IMG/VR virus record: IMGVR_UViG_3300049783_001308
Location: 1 to 23,423 of that record
DNA length: 23,423 nt
Source of the DNA: a virus
Strand: one strand, 5' to 3'
Below are positions 1 through 6,927 of this stretch, piece by piece (positions within the stretch are counted from its first letter, which is position 1; each line of letters opens with the position of its first letter). The notes beneath the pieces are model-generated. The model was given only the letters and a program-made list of their open reading frames with translations, was not told the origin of the DNA and did not search any database. Made by a program: the position numbers and the translations under genes.

Positions 1-2
1 GG

Positions 3-470
3 ACAGAAGAAAACACAGATATTGCTTTAGGTATACATAGTGGAGATCATTCAATATACCCAGATTGTAGACAAGAATTTAGAGATGCAGATGATGAAGC
101 TTTTAGATTAGGTAATTGGGAAGCTGAAAGAGTTAGCTATTGGACACCTTACCTACTAGGAGATAAATTTACTATTCTTCAAGATGGTGAGGTATTATGT
201 AAAGAATTAGGATTAGATTTTAATGAAGTTTATAAACGAACAATGACCTCCTATAAACCAATCCACATTTATGGTGGAGAGGGAGATAGCTGGTATGCCG
301 ATTATAAATCAGCTTCATCTGTAGAGAGAATAGAGGCGTTTATCAAGTTAGGTAGACCTGATCCATCACAATATGCTGATGGGAATGGTAAAGTAGATTA
401 CGAAACAGCTAGAATATATGTAGAGCAAATTCTTTCAGAATATGAAAAAGAACAATTAAATATAAAATAA
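3..470 (+). CDS. queC: 7-cyano-7-deazaguanine synthase (QueC), C-terminal part, 5' end outside window
   Basis: QueC uses ATP and ammonia to convert 7-carboxy-7-deazaguanine to preQ0, the last step of preQ0 synthesis. The frame is open from the left edge (first full codon at base 3) to the stop at 470, so about 155 C-terminal residues are visible; an internal ATG at 243 is not the true start. The family signature GIHSGDHSIYPDCRQEF lies near the left edge, and the end holds SSVERIEAF, matching the family's CVERxEAF block. Oddly, the four cysteines that bind zinc in typical QueC (one in TxxCY, then CxxCxxC before VER) are all replaced: the text reads TSYKP and YADYKSASSVER. The region still aligns well, so this looks like a divergent subfamily and not decay. 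It opens a gene run with queD, queE and folE downstream. Identity is confident; activity is inferred. Confidence 0.9.
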   Translation, partial: TEENTDIALGIHSGDHSIYPDCRQEFRDADDEAFRLGNWEAERVSYWTPYLLGDKFTILQDGEVLCKELGLDFNEVYKRTMTSYKPIHIYGGEGDSWYADYKSASSVERIEAFIKLGRPDPSQYADGNGKVDYETARIYVEQILSEYEKEQLNIK

Positions 471-471
471 T

Positions 472-762
472 ATGAGCGACGGAATAACAGAAGCAAGACG
501 AGGAACTTATTTTTCCAAAGGCAAATTACCAACCCATGATCCCCAAACCGGAGATAAAAATCCACATTACTTGGAAATGGGAGAAGAGGAAAATCCATAT
601 AAAGTAAAATATACCCCAGATCCAAAAATGCACCAATATATAAGTTTTACTAAATCACTAATCCGAATAATAGGGTATATTTTCCTCCCCTTTAATTTGG
701 TAGTTGCAACAGGAATTCTTATATTGAGCGAGTTAGTAGGAATAATAGAAGAATTAGTATAA
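472..762 (+). CDS. Small protein with a C-terminal membrane segment, function unknown
   Basis: A 96-residue protein that I do not recognise. The N-terminal two thirds is polar and rich in Gly, Pro and charged residues (for example GKLPTHDPQTGDKNPHY), while about residues 62-92 form a long hydrophobic stretch (IIGYIFLPFNLVVATGILIL and on) that would make one or two membrane passes. It begins two bases after the queC stop, in the context aaaataatATG, so it is probably co-transcribed with queC. It has no cysteines and no visible catalytic motif. Its position inside the deazaguanine gene run may be incidental; small membrane proteins are common passengers in phage operons. The gene call itself is well supported by tight spacing and the A-rich leader. 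Confidence 0.65.
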   Translation: MSDGITEARRGTYFSKGKLPTHDPQTGDKNPHYLEMGEEENPYKVKYTPDPKMHQYISFTKSLIRIIGYIFLPFNLVVATGILILSELVGIIEELV

Positions 763-780
763 AAATAAATAAATAAAATT

Positions 781-1035
781 ATGAATAAAGGAATAGTATA
801 TTTTAGCGCACCGTGGTGCCAACCTTGCAAAACATTAGGACCAATAATGGATGGTTTAGCAGGTGAAGGGATAAATCTTAAAAAAGTAAATATTGATTAC
901 GATACTTTATTTGCTCAAAAATACAATGTGAAAAACATCCCAACATTAGTTTTAACTGATTTAGAAGGAAATGAATTAGGGCGTAAAGTTGGAATTCAAA
1001 CTAGACAAGAAATTTTAAATTGGTATAATGGGTAA
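781..1035 (+). CDS. Thioredoxin-like protein
   Basis: An 84-residue single-domain thioredoxin-fold protein, about the size of phage T4 NrdC and shorter than bacterial thioredoxin (about 105 residues). The redox motif is WCQPC (Cys13 and Cys16) and the cis-proline loop is NIPTLV near residues 58-63; both are diagnostic. Its likely role is dithiol reduction in the cytoplasm, as a reductant for ribonucleotide reductase or another phage enzyme. No reductase partner is in the window. The start follows a run of aaataaataaataaaatt, an A/T leader with no Shine-Dalgarno sequence. The 3' end overlaps the start of the queD-like gene by eight bases, suggesting translational coupling. Whether it serves the deazaguanine enzymes is unknown. 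Confidence 0.85.
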   Translation: MNKGIVYFSAPWCQPCKTLGPIMDGLAGEGINLKKVNIDYDTLFAQKYNVKNIPTLVLTDLEGNELGRKVGIQTRQEILNWYNG

Positions 1036-1492
1036 ATTTCAATCAAGCAAAGTATTTGACGGATTTAGCACAGTGTTTCGTCAATGGAAAGCAGAAGATA
1101 CACACTGTAGATTTCTCCATGGTTATGGTATCTCATTCAAAGTATATTTTGAAGGTGAATTAGACGATAGAAATTGGGTTTGGGATTTTGGTGGTATGAA
1201 ACGTGCTAAAACTCAAATTGATGGTAAATCACCTAAAGAATGGATGGATCATATGTTCGATCACACAGTTATTGTTGCTGAAGATGATCCAGGAATGGGT
1301 GGTTGGAAGACAATGGATGGTTTAGGTGTAATTCAGTTAAGAGTTATTGAAGCTACAGGTGCCGAAAAATTCGCTGAATTTATCTTTAATAAATTAAACC
1401 CATTTGTATTAGAAGAGACTGATGGTAGGGTTAGGGTTACTAAGGTGAAGTTCATGGAACATGGAAAAAATGCAGCGTATTATGGAGAATAA
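1028..1492 (+). CDS. queD: 6-carboxy-tetrahydropterin synthase family protein (QueD-like), divergent zinc site
   Basis: QueD converts dihydroneopterin triphosphate to 6-carboxytetrahydropterin, the second step towards preQ0. This 154-residue protein keeps the family layout: a Cys-plus-LHG block (Cys27, His31), WVWDFGGMK (the family's vvDF..lK strand, residues about 50-58), FDHTVI (the LDHxxLN block), ATGAEKFAEFI (the PTxExxA block with its Glu), and a C-terminal VKFMEHG. Two of the three classic zinc histidines are changed: Phe17 stands where FxxxH has His, and Tyr33 replaces the second His of HGH. His26 next to Cys27 could supply a substitute ligand. From memory, a FRQW...HCxxLHGY form occurs in a recognisable group of homologues, so I read this as a subfamily trait. 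Neighbouring folE, queE and queC support the pathway assignment. Confidence 0.82.
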   Translation: MGKFQSSKVFDGFSTVFRQWKAEDTHCRFLHGYGISFKVYFEGELDDRNWVWDFGGMKRAKTQIDGKSPKEWMDHMFDHTVIVAEDDPGMGGWKTMDGLGVIQLRVIEATGAEKFAEFIFNKLNPFVLEETDGRVRVTKVKFMEHGKNAAYYGE

Positions 1493-2342
1493 ACAATTAA
1501 AAAGAATAGAAGATTATAATAAAACTCTACCAGTACTAGAAGTTTATACTGCAGTACAATCAGAAGGTAGTAGACAAGGTTACCCTACCATTGTAATTAG
1601 AACTACAGGGTGTACGCATCGCTGCTATTTTGGTGAAGGTGGTTGGTGTGATTCATTTTATACTTCAATTCATCCAGAAAAAGGAATATTTAAATTCCAA
1701 GATATTATCGATATGTACGATGCAAATCCTCATATTACAGAAATGATGTTAACTGGAGGTTCTCCTACTATGCACCCAGCATTAGTGAATGAATTAACTA
1801 ACTTTGCAGGTGAGAGAGGAATATTTGTTACTATTGAAACTGAGGGTTCTCATTATCTTCAAACTGATTATCCTATTAATCTATTATCTATTAGTCCCAA
1901 ATTTTCAAATAGCGTTCCGGTTATTGGTGCTATTACTCCAAAGGGGAAAGTTGCTGATGAGAAGATGATTAAAACCCATAATAGATTAAGATTAAACACT
2001 AGTGCTATTGCAGATTCAATCATTTACCATCACGATTTCCACATTAAACCCGTTATAGATAAAAATTTATCCATCCTCCCAGAAGTTGAAAAATTTATCG
2101 ATGAATTAGCAGATGCTTTAGTTGAGAGAGATTTTGGTTCTAGTGAGTGGGAAGATATTGCTTTTGATAAAGAAACAGTTTTAGAATATTTAAAAGAAAA
2201 AACATGGTGTATGCCAGCTGGGGATGATAGACCATCGTTAATGGAATCTTATCCTATAGTAATGAATATGTGTAGAGATAAAGGATATAAATTTACAGGT
2301 AGAGCACACATAATGGCCTTCGGGACAGAGAGATGTGTGTGA
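1461..2342 (+). CDS. queE: 7-carboxy-7-deazaguanine synthase (QueE), radical SAM, unusual Cys spacing
   Basis: QueE is a radical SAM enzyme that contracts the ring of 6-carboxytetrahydropterin to 7-carboxy-7-deazaguanine. Family marks are AVQSEGSRQGYP (the substrate loop, usually QGEGxxxG), RTTGC, LTGGSPTM (the GGEP motif that contacts SAM, here GGSP), SISPK, and a C-terminal GRAHIMAFGTERCV. The three cluster-binding cysteines are Cys51, Cys55 and Cys63, a CX3CX7C spacing where most QueE proteins have CX3CX2C; five residues (YFGEG) sit between the second and third cysteine. At 293 residues it is longer than the usual 210-240, with an added helical stretch around residues 205-260. The start is uncertain: ATG codons at 1461, 1470 and 1482 are all in frame and inside the queD end; 1482 gives the shortest overlap and the most family-like N-terminus. 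Confidence 0.88.
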   Translation: MEKMQRIMENKQLKRIEDYNKTLPVLEVYTAVQSEGSRQGYPTIVIRTTGCTHRCYFGEGGWCDSFYTSIHPEKGIFKFQDIIDMYDANPHITEMMLTGGSPTMHPALVNELTNFAGERGIFVTIETEGSHYLQTDYPINLLSISPKFSNSVPVIGAITPKGKVADEKMIKTHNRLRLNTSAIADSIIYHHDFHIKPVIDKNLSILPEVEKFIDELADALVERDFGSSEWEDIAFDKETVLEYLKEKTWCMPAGDDRPSLMESYPIVMNMCRDKGYKFTGRAHIMAFGTERCV

Positions 2343-2541
2343 TTGGTATAGGTTAGGGAAAATTCCAAACAAATTAAATATGATAGAACCAAAAAAAGAT
2401 TTAGAAACCGCAGAAAAAATAGTTGAAGCTGTTAATAAAACAACTAACGATTATGATGCTATAGAAAAAACTACAATAATCTTAAAAAGTTATTTAAATA
2501 AAGTAAGGAATGAAAGAGCTGATAAATCAAAAGGAAATTGA
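2335..2541 (+). CDS. Short unknown protein in the deazaguanine gene run
   Basis: A small lysine- and glutamate-rich protein (68 residues from the ATG at 2335) with no motif I recognise. It is mostly predicted helix, for example ETAEKIVEAVNKTT and AIEKTTIILKSYLNKVRNE. The start is ambiguous: the ATG at 2335 overlaps the queE stop by eight bases, but the in-frame ATG at 2380 follows aaacaaattaaat, an A-rich leader like those of neighbouring genes, and would give a 53-residue protein. The 3' end overlaps the phosphoribosyltransferase start by 32 bases, which points to coupled expression. No function is proposed. Confidence 0.55.
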   Translation: MCDWYRLGKIPNKLNMIEPKKDLETAEKIVEAVNKTTNDYDAIEKTTIILKSYLNKVRNERADKSKGN

Positions 2542-3016
2542 AATCCAAACCAAAATTATAGGTAAACAAATTGCTGATAATCATAAAGGAGATAAAACAC
2601 CAGTTATAATGGTGGGTTTACTTAACGGTTGTTTTGCGTTTTACAGCGATTTAGTTCGTGCTATGCCGATTGCGGTGGAATGTGATTTTATGCGCGTTAA
2701 ATCGTATACAAAGCGCAAACAAGGCGATATACAAATCACTAAAGACCTAGAAACAGCAATAAAGGGTAAGCATGTTTACATTGTAGATGATATTTACGAC
2801 ACAGGTAATACAATGGCTGCTGTTATAGAATATTTAGAAGTAAAACACCCAGCTTCCATTTCACTTGTAGCTTTGGTTACTAGAGAAACATCCCCAAAAC
2901 CTAAAAATCAAAAACTATATAAAGCTTTTACTATTAAAGATGAGTGGATAATTGGAATGGGGTGTAACGATGAAAATGGACACAACAGAAATTTACCTTC
3001 AATTTGGGCTCTGTAA
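2510..3016 (+). CDS. Hypoxanthine/guanine-type phosphoribosyltransferase
   Basis: A 168-residue type I phosphoribosyltransferase of the HPRT group, which transfers phosphoribose from PRPP to a purine base. The PRPP loop VDDIYDTG is at residues 92-99. Other HPRT marks are VGLLNGCFAFYSDLVRAM (residues about 35-52, the LKGGxxFxaDLxR block), VECDFMRVKSY, and a C-terminal DEWIIGMGCN with NRNLPSIWAL (the base-binding DEFVVGYG and YRNLPYI blocks). Length is close to the family's usual 175-185. It lies between queE and folE. In the toyocamycin pathway, ToyH, a phosphoribosyltransferase homologue next to FolE/QueD/QueE/QueC homologues, acts on preQ0; the same base could be the substrate here. That is inference: purine salvage is the plain alternative. 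The -33 element of the next promoter lies inside its last codons. Confidence 0.88.
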   Translation: MKELINQKEIEIQTKIIGKQIADNHKGDKTPVIMVGLLNGCFAFYSDLVRAMPIAVECDFMRVKSYTKRKQGDIQITKDLETAIKGKHVYIVDDIYDTGNTMAAVIEYLEVKHPASISLVALVTRETSPKPKNQKLYKAFTIKDEWIIGMGCNDENGHNRNLPSIWAL

Positions 3017-3034
3017 ATAATGTTCGTATATTGC
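3003..3034 (+). promoter_or_regulatory. Putative promoter of folE (TTTGG-N19-TATATT)
   Basis: TTTGG at 3003-3007 and TATATT at 3027-3032 are separated by 19 bases, and TTC G precedes the TATATT (TTCGTATATT at 3023-3032). This matches the Bacteroidetes vegetative promoter pattern (TTTG near -33, TAnnTTTG near -7). The same element with the same spacing precedes other genes in the window. Transcription would start about 3038-3041, leaving a short A-rich leader (GTATAAATAAAAAAGTTAT) before the ATG at 3057. The leader is almost identical to the one before the gene at 8257. Confidence 0.7.
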
Positions 3035-3056
3035 GGTATAAATAAAAAAGTTATAA

Positions 3057-3752
3057 ATGGAAAATAAACGTAGAAAAATCCACGAAGAATTAGAAGTGGT
3101 ACAAACCGGATTCGCAAATGGTGTTGCTGAAGGTTTCCCCCTTAACAATGATGAGAAACTATTAATGATTAGTGAAGCAGAAGAGGCTTATGGTAAGTTT
3201 CTTGATGCCTTAAAATGTGATTGGAGAAATGATCCAAACTCAATGGAAACACCAAGACGTGTAGCAAAAGCATATGTTAATGATTTATGGGCTGGACGTT
3301 ACACAGCAATGTCTCCTATTACTTCATTCCCTTCAGATGGTTACGATGGCATTGTAATTGAAAGAAATATTCCACTTACATCTATGTGTTCTCACCACCA
3401 TCAAACAATTGGGGGTGTAGTTCATATTGGTTACATTGCTGGGGAAAGTGGTCAAGTAATTGGTTTATCAAAACTTAATAGAATCGTAGAATTATTTGGT
3501 CGTAGAGGTGCTATCCAAGAACAATTAACATCAGCAATTCACAATGCTGTAGATAAGATTACTGAAGGTAACTTAGGTGTAATTGTTACTATAGTTGGAA
3601 CACACAACTGTGTTTCATGTAGGGGTGTTAAGCATCAAGGGGCTGCAATGGTTACTACTAAAGCATCTTTAGCGTTTAGAGATGATAAAAATAATGCACG
3701 TAAAGAATTTTTTGACAGTCTGAAGATTAATAACGGAGGACATAATATTTAA
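3057..3752 (+). CDS. folE: GTP cyclohydrolase I (FolE)
   Basis: FolE converts GTP to dihydroneopterin triphosphate, the entry step for both folate and 7-deazaguanine synthesis. The zinc ligands are intact: Cys111 and His113 in MCSHHHQTIGG, and Cys185 in THNCVSCRGV. Also present are GLSKLNRIVELFGRR (residues about 136-150), IQEQLTSAIHNAV, and the C-terminal GAAMVTTKASLAF block. At 231 residues it is about the usual bacterial length (220-230). The first 30 residues are a charged extension. With the QueD, QueE and QueC homologues upstream, the probable role is supplying preQ0 precursor. It has its own promoter-like element just upstream, so it may be expressed more strongly or at a different time from the genes before it. 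The identification is secure. Confidence 0.95.
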   Translation: MENKRRKIHEELEVVQTGFANGVAEGFPLNNDEKLLMISEAEEAYGKFLDALKCDWRNDPNSMETPRRVAKAYVNDLWAGRYTAMSPITSFPSDGYDGIVIERNIPLTSMCSHHHQTIGGVVHIGYIAGESGQVIGLSKLNRIVELFGRRGAIQEQLTSAIHNAVDKITEGNLGVIVTIVGTHNCVSCRGVKHQGAAMVTTKASLAFRDDKNNARKEFFDSLKINNGGHNI

Positions 3753-3765
3753 ATAAATAATAGTT

Positions 3766-4281
3766 ATGAAAAAAGTAAAAGTACCATTCGTAGATGAAGT
3801 AGAGGAGTTTAATGAAGTTATGGGGAAAAGTTATCAAAACCGAACAATCCCAACCATCAACCCTAAAGATGCCCAGTTTGTAATTGATTTCATTCAAGAA
3901 GAGCTAGATGAATTAAAAGTAGCAGTGAAAGAAAAAAATATTGTTGAAATATTTGATGCTCTGCTTGATATTACTTATGTAGGTTTAGGTAATGGAGCTT
4001 TAGTATTTGGATTAAAGGATAAAATGTTAGATGGTTATGCTGAAGTACAAGCATCTAATATGTCTAAAATATGTCAAACATTAGAAGAAGCAGAAGAAAC
4101 GGTTAAATTACGCTCCGAACAACAAGGTGAACCTTGTCACCATTTAAGTGATGGTAAAGGCAAGTACGTAGTATATCGTAGTTCAGATAATAAAGTAATG
4201 AAATCAGTTAACTATTTCCGACCTAACCTCCACCAATTCTTTACTGAAGAAGAACTTATAAAGACATTCCTAAAAGATTAA
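3766..4281 (+). CDS. MazG-like / phosphoribosyl-ATP pyrophosphohydrolase-like NTP pyrophosphohydrolase
   Basis: A 171-residue all-alpha pyrophosphohydrolase; members hydrolyse (d)NTPs to the monophosphate and pyrophosphate. The metal-binding signature is IQEELDELKVAV (residues about 44-55) followed by VEIFDALLDITYVGLGN (about 65-81), which fits EExxE...ExxD. QASNMSKI near residue 95 is typical of the PRA-PH/phage MazG-like branch. After residue 115 a charged tail of about 55 residues (YVVYRSSDNKVMKSVNYF) extends past the core, perhaps a substrate lid. It sits between folE and the DNA polymerase, so it could shape the nucleotide pool, for example by lowering canonical dGTP if a modified nucleotide is used; this is inference. 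The start follows aaataatagttATG. Confidence 0.8.
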   Translation: MKKVKVPFVDEVEEFNEVMGKSYQNRTIPTINPKDAQFVIDFIQEELDELKVAVKEKNIVEIFDALLDITYVGLGNGALVFGLKDKMLDGYAEVQASNMSKICQTLEEAEETVKLRSEQQGEPCHHLSDGKGKYVVYRSSDNKVMKSVNYFRPNLHQFFTEEELIKTFLKD

Positions 4282-4304
4282 CCTTACGATTAAAAATAAA
4301 AGTT

Positions 4305-5990
4305 ATGAGTTTTAAAAAAGCATTTGCCCAAAGGTTAAGTGGAAATACTTACTTAATTCATCTGTGGGATGATGGAGGTTATCAAAAAATAGAATGGGTC
4401 AACCAAGCTTATATCGAGTGTGGTGAAGCTGATGCTACCCATCTAGGGTTAAATGGTGAACCACTCCAAAAAACCCGAAACTGGAAATCTGATAATACTA
4501 GACTTCATTTCCACGATATGACTCCATACCAAAAGTTCCTAGTTGAAAAATATGGCATTAATGATGAACCTTCAACTACACATCGAGAAGTATTCTTTGA
4601 TATTGAAACTGAAATGGGAGATGCTCTTACTGAAGAATATATCAAATCAGCACCTAAAAAAGTAACATCAATTGCGTGGTATGATAAACAGGTAGATTTA
4701 TGGGGAGTTCTTATATTAGATGCAAAGGGTCAACTCCAACACACTAAAGCAAAAAACAAGGAAATTATCCCATGTCGCACTGAGGATGAATTGTTAATGA
4801 AATTCCTAGAAAAATTTAGGGAAATTGATCCTGATATTTTAGTAGGGTGGAATAGTGATTACTTTGATATCCCTTACTTATATTATAGAATCTGTAATGT
4901 TTTAGGTGAAGATATTGCTCGTTACTTATCCCCAATAGGTAAAGTTAGAGAAACACCTTGGTATAAAGATCAATACATTCAGATAGCAGGTGTTGAATCA
5001 CTTGACTATATGCGCTTACATAAGAAATTTAGTTGGGCTGATGAACCATCATTTAAATTGGATGCTATTGGGGAGAAATATGCTGGGTTAAATAAAATAG
5101 AATACGATGGTAATTTAGATAAATTGTTTGAGGATGATCCATTAAAATTCATTCAATATAACTTTAGAGATGTTGAAATACTTAAAGTATTAGATGAAAA
5201 ATTAGAGTATTTATCTTTAGTAAAAAATCTAGCACATAAGGGAAAACACAATTATAGTGAGGTTTACGCTAATACCAAAACCCAAGATGGAGCAATTTCA
5301 GCTTATCTATTAAGTAAAGGTATCATACCACCTGCTAAAGAACGTAACCCACTATCAAAGAAAAATTATGCTGGTGGGTATTTGTTTTGTCCTAAAGCTG
5401 GTATTTACAACTATGTATTTGATGAAGATTTAACTTCACTATACCCTTCAATTATTATGACTATTAATATTGGTAAAGAAACAATGGTTGGTAGGATTAT
5501 AGATGCTGATGATAGAAACAATCGATTAGGGTTAAATGACTTACATAGAAGAGACCCAGAGGAAGAGTTAATAGTTGAAAATGCAAAACGTAGACGCACT
5601 AAAGTCCCAGTAGCAAAACTAATTAGAATGATTGAAGAAAATGAATTATCAGTTTCTGCTAATGGTGTTTTGTTTAGAACAGATAAAGAATCAGTATTAT
5701 CAACCATCCTAAAAAAATGGTTTGATGAGCGTGTGCTATATAAAGATAAAATGAAGGAAGCATATCAGGCCGGAGATAAAGAAATGGGAGCCGGGTTTCA
5801 TATGAAGCAGTATACAATGAAGATTTTATTAAATTCACTCTATGGTGCAACCGCTTTAGGAAGCTTCAGGTATGGAAACGTAATTCTAAGTGAAGCTATA
5901 ACACTCTCAGGACAGCGCATAATCCAGGAGAGTGCTTTAACAGCAAATCGTCATATAAACAAGGTTATTAAAAACGGTATAGAATTATGA
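4305..5990 (+). CDS. DNA polymerase family B (gp43-like), N-terminal part: exonuclease plus motifs A and B
   Basis: The first half of a split family B replicative polymerase, 561 residues. The proofreading exonuclease is complete: Exo I FFDIETE (near residue 98), Exo II GWNSDYFDIPYL (near 183) and Exo III YNFRDVEIL (near 286). The palm/fingers carry motif A DLTSLYPSI (near 375) and motif B KILLNSLYG (near 506). Motif C is absent because the reading frame stops at 5990; it is found at the start of the next gene. The two together total about 871 residues, close to T4 gp43 (898). The stop and the next start share the ATGA at 5987-5990, which would couple translation so that the halves are made together and can assemble. 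The clamp gene follows, and the clamp-loader genes lie further downstream. Confidence 0.93.
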   Translation: MSFKKAFAQRLSGNTYLIHLWDDGGYQKIEWVNQAYIECGEADATHLGLNGEPLQKTRNWKSDNTRLHFHDMTPYQKFLVEKYGINDEPSTTHREVFFDIETEMGDALTEEYIKSAPKKVTSIAWYDKQVDLWGVLILDAKGQLQHTKAKNKEIIPCRTEDELLMKFLEKFREIDPDILVGWNSDYFDIPYLYYRICNVLGEDIARYLSPIGKVRETPWYKDQYIQIAGVESLDYMRLHKKFSWADEPSFKLDAIGEKYAGLNKIEYDGNLDKLFEDDPLKFIQYNFRDVEILKVLDEKLEYLSLVKNLAHKGKHNYSEVYANTKTQDGAISAYLLSKGIIPPAKERNPLSKKNYAGGYLFCPKAGIYNYVFDEDLTSLYPSIIMTINIGKETMVGRIIDADDRNNRLGLNDLHRRDPEEELIVENAKRRRTKVPVAKLIRMIEENELSVSANGVLFRTDKESVLSTILKKWFDERVLYKDKMKEAYQAGDKEMGAGFHMKQYTMKILLNSLYGATALGSFRYGNVILSEAITLSGQRIIQESALTANRHINKVIKNGIEL

Positions 5991-6919
5991 AACATATAGA
6001 AGATACTCCGTGGTGGATTTGTGATCCTGAAGATACTAACTATGTAGCCTACTCAGATACAGATTCTATTTATATTCATGCAGAACCATTATTAAGACAT
6101 TTATATCCTAATTTTGAGGAAATGTCCAGTGAAGAAAAAGATGATAAACTAGAAGTTATTGCTTTAAAATATCAAGATATTATTACGGATTCTTATGGGG
6201 ATTTAGCCACAAATTGTTTTAATGCAAAAGGTACACATAGATTAGAAATGAAGACTGAAGCCGTTATTCGTGCAGCCTATTTTAGAGCAACTCGAAGATA
6301 TGCCCAGTGGATTACTAAGCAAGAAGGTATTAAAAAAGAAACTCTTGATGTAAAGGGTCTTGAGTTTAAGAAAGCTAATTTCCCCCCTGTACTAGGTAAG
6401 TTTTTTCATAAAGTATTAGTAGACGTGTTGAAAGGCACTAACCAACCTGAAATCGATGCTCGTGTCAAAGTATTTAGACAGCAAATATTAGACGGTACTA
6501 TACCGTTAACTGAGTTAGGCAATCCAACATCAGTCAAAACTTTGAATAAATATACTGAACGTAAAGCTCGTGCTGGTGAAATGATGACAACCGTGGCTAA
6601 AGGAGCACCTGCAGCTGTAAGGGCAGTTATTAGACATAATGACTTATTGAAGTTTTGGGGGTTAAATGGTAAACACAGTTATATTACTCAAGGTGATAAA
6701 GTTAAATGGATTTACTTAAAACCAAACCCATACCACATCGATGCTGTTGCTTTTTTAGACTTTGATTTAGCAGATAAAATTCGTACATTCATCGAGGAAT
6801 ATGCTGATCGTAAGAAAATTTTTGAATCAATCCTACTGAATAAAGTTGAAGGGTTCTATGGAGATTTAGAGTGGTCTCTCTCTTTGAATCCTTATCGTGA
6901 AATGTTTTTTAACTTATAA
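5987..6919 (+). CDS. DNA polymerase family B (gp43-like), C-terminal part: motif C and thumb
   Basis: The second half of the split polymerase, 310 residues. Motif C, AYSDTDSIYI, with the two catalytic aspartates lies at residues about 21-30, close to the N-terminus. RATRRYAQWI (near residue 105) corresponds to the KKRY/KxY block that grips the primer-template, followed by VKGLEFKKANFP (the GLE..r.d.p thumb block). The C-terminal tail ends in YREMFFNL, whose hydrophobic residues resemble the short clamp-binding tail of T4 gp43, and the clamp gene starts nine bases later. Neither half can polymerise alone because the active site needs motif A from the first and motif C from the second. There is no inserted endonuclease gene at the break, only a 4-base ATGA overlap. 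Confidence 0.92.
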   Translation: MKHIEDTPWWICDPEDTNYVAYSDTDSIYIHAEPLLRHLYPNFEEMSSEEKDDKLEVIALKYQDIITDSYGDLATNCFNAKGTHRLEMKTEAVIRAAYFRATRRYAQWITKQEGIKKETLDVKGLEFKKANFPPVLGKFFHKVLVDVLKGTNQPEIDARVKVFRQQILDGTIPLTELGNPTSVKTLNKYTERKARAGEMMTTVAKGAPAAVRAVIRHNDLLKFWGLNGKHSYITQGDKVKWIYLKPNPYHIDAVAFLDFDLADKIRTFIEEYADRKKIFESILLNKVEGFYGDLEWSLSLNPYREMFFNL

Positions 6920-6927
6920 TAAATAAA

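Noticed and set aside
243-470. The frame from the ATG at 243 as a complete 75-residue gene
   Set aside because: The same frame is open to the left edge and encodes conserved QueC motifs upstream of this ATG, so it is the tail of a longer gene.
2510-3016. The phosphoribosyltransferase as a DpdA/TGT-type base exchanger
   Set aside because: It has the PRPP loop VDDIYDTG and HPRT base-binding blocks; it is not a TIM-barrel transglycosylase. No TGT-like gene was found in the window.
1-4281. A host queuosine operon on a bacterial chromosome or prophage
   Set aside because: The adjoining gp43/gp45/gp44/gp62-type replication genes, dense overlapping genes on one strand and absence of host housekeeping genes indicate a phage genome; no integrase or attachment repeat was seen.
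5411-5707. Reverse-strand open frame of 98 codons within the polymerase gene
   Set aside because: It lies wholly within the conserved family B polymerase coding region on the other strand and has no leader or family motif; the open frame arises from the AT-rich codon usage. The same applies to reverse-strand frames inside folE's upstream region, the clamp, GroEL and the transferases.
5980-5995. Polymerase break as a sequencing frameshift
   Set aside because: The two halves meet at a clean ATGA overlap like other gene pairs in the window, and the second half begins with its own ATG. No homopolymer is present at the junction. I keep it as a real split, but reads should confirm it.
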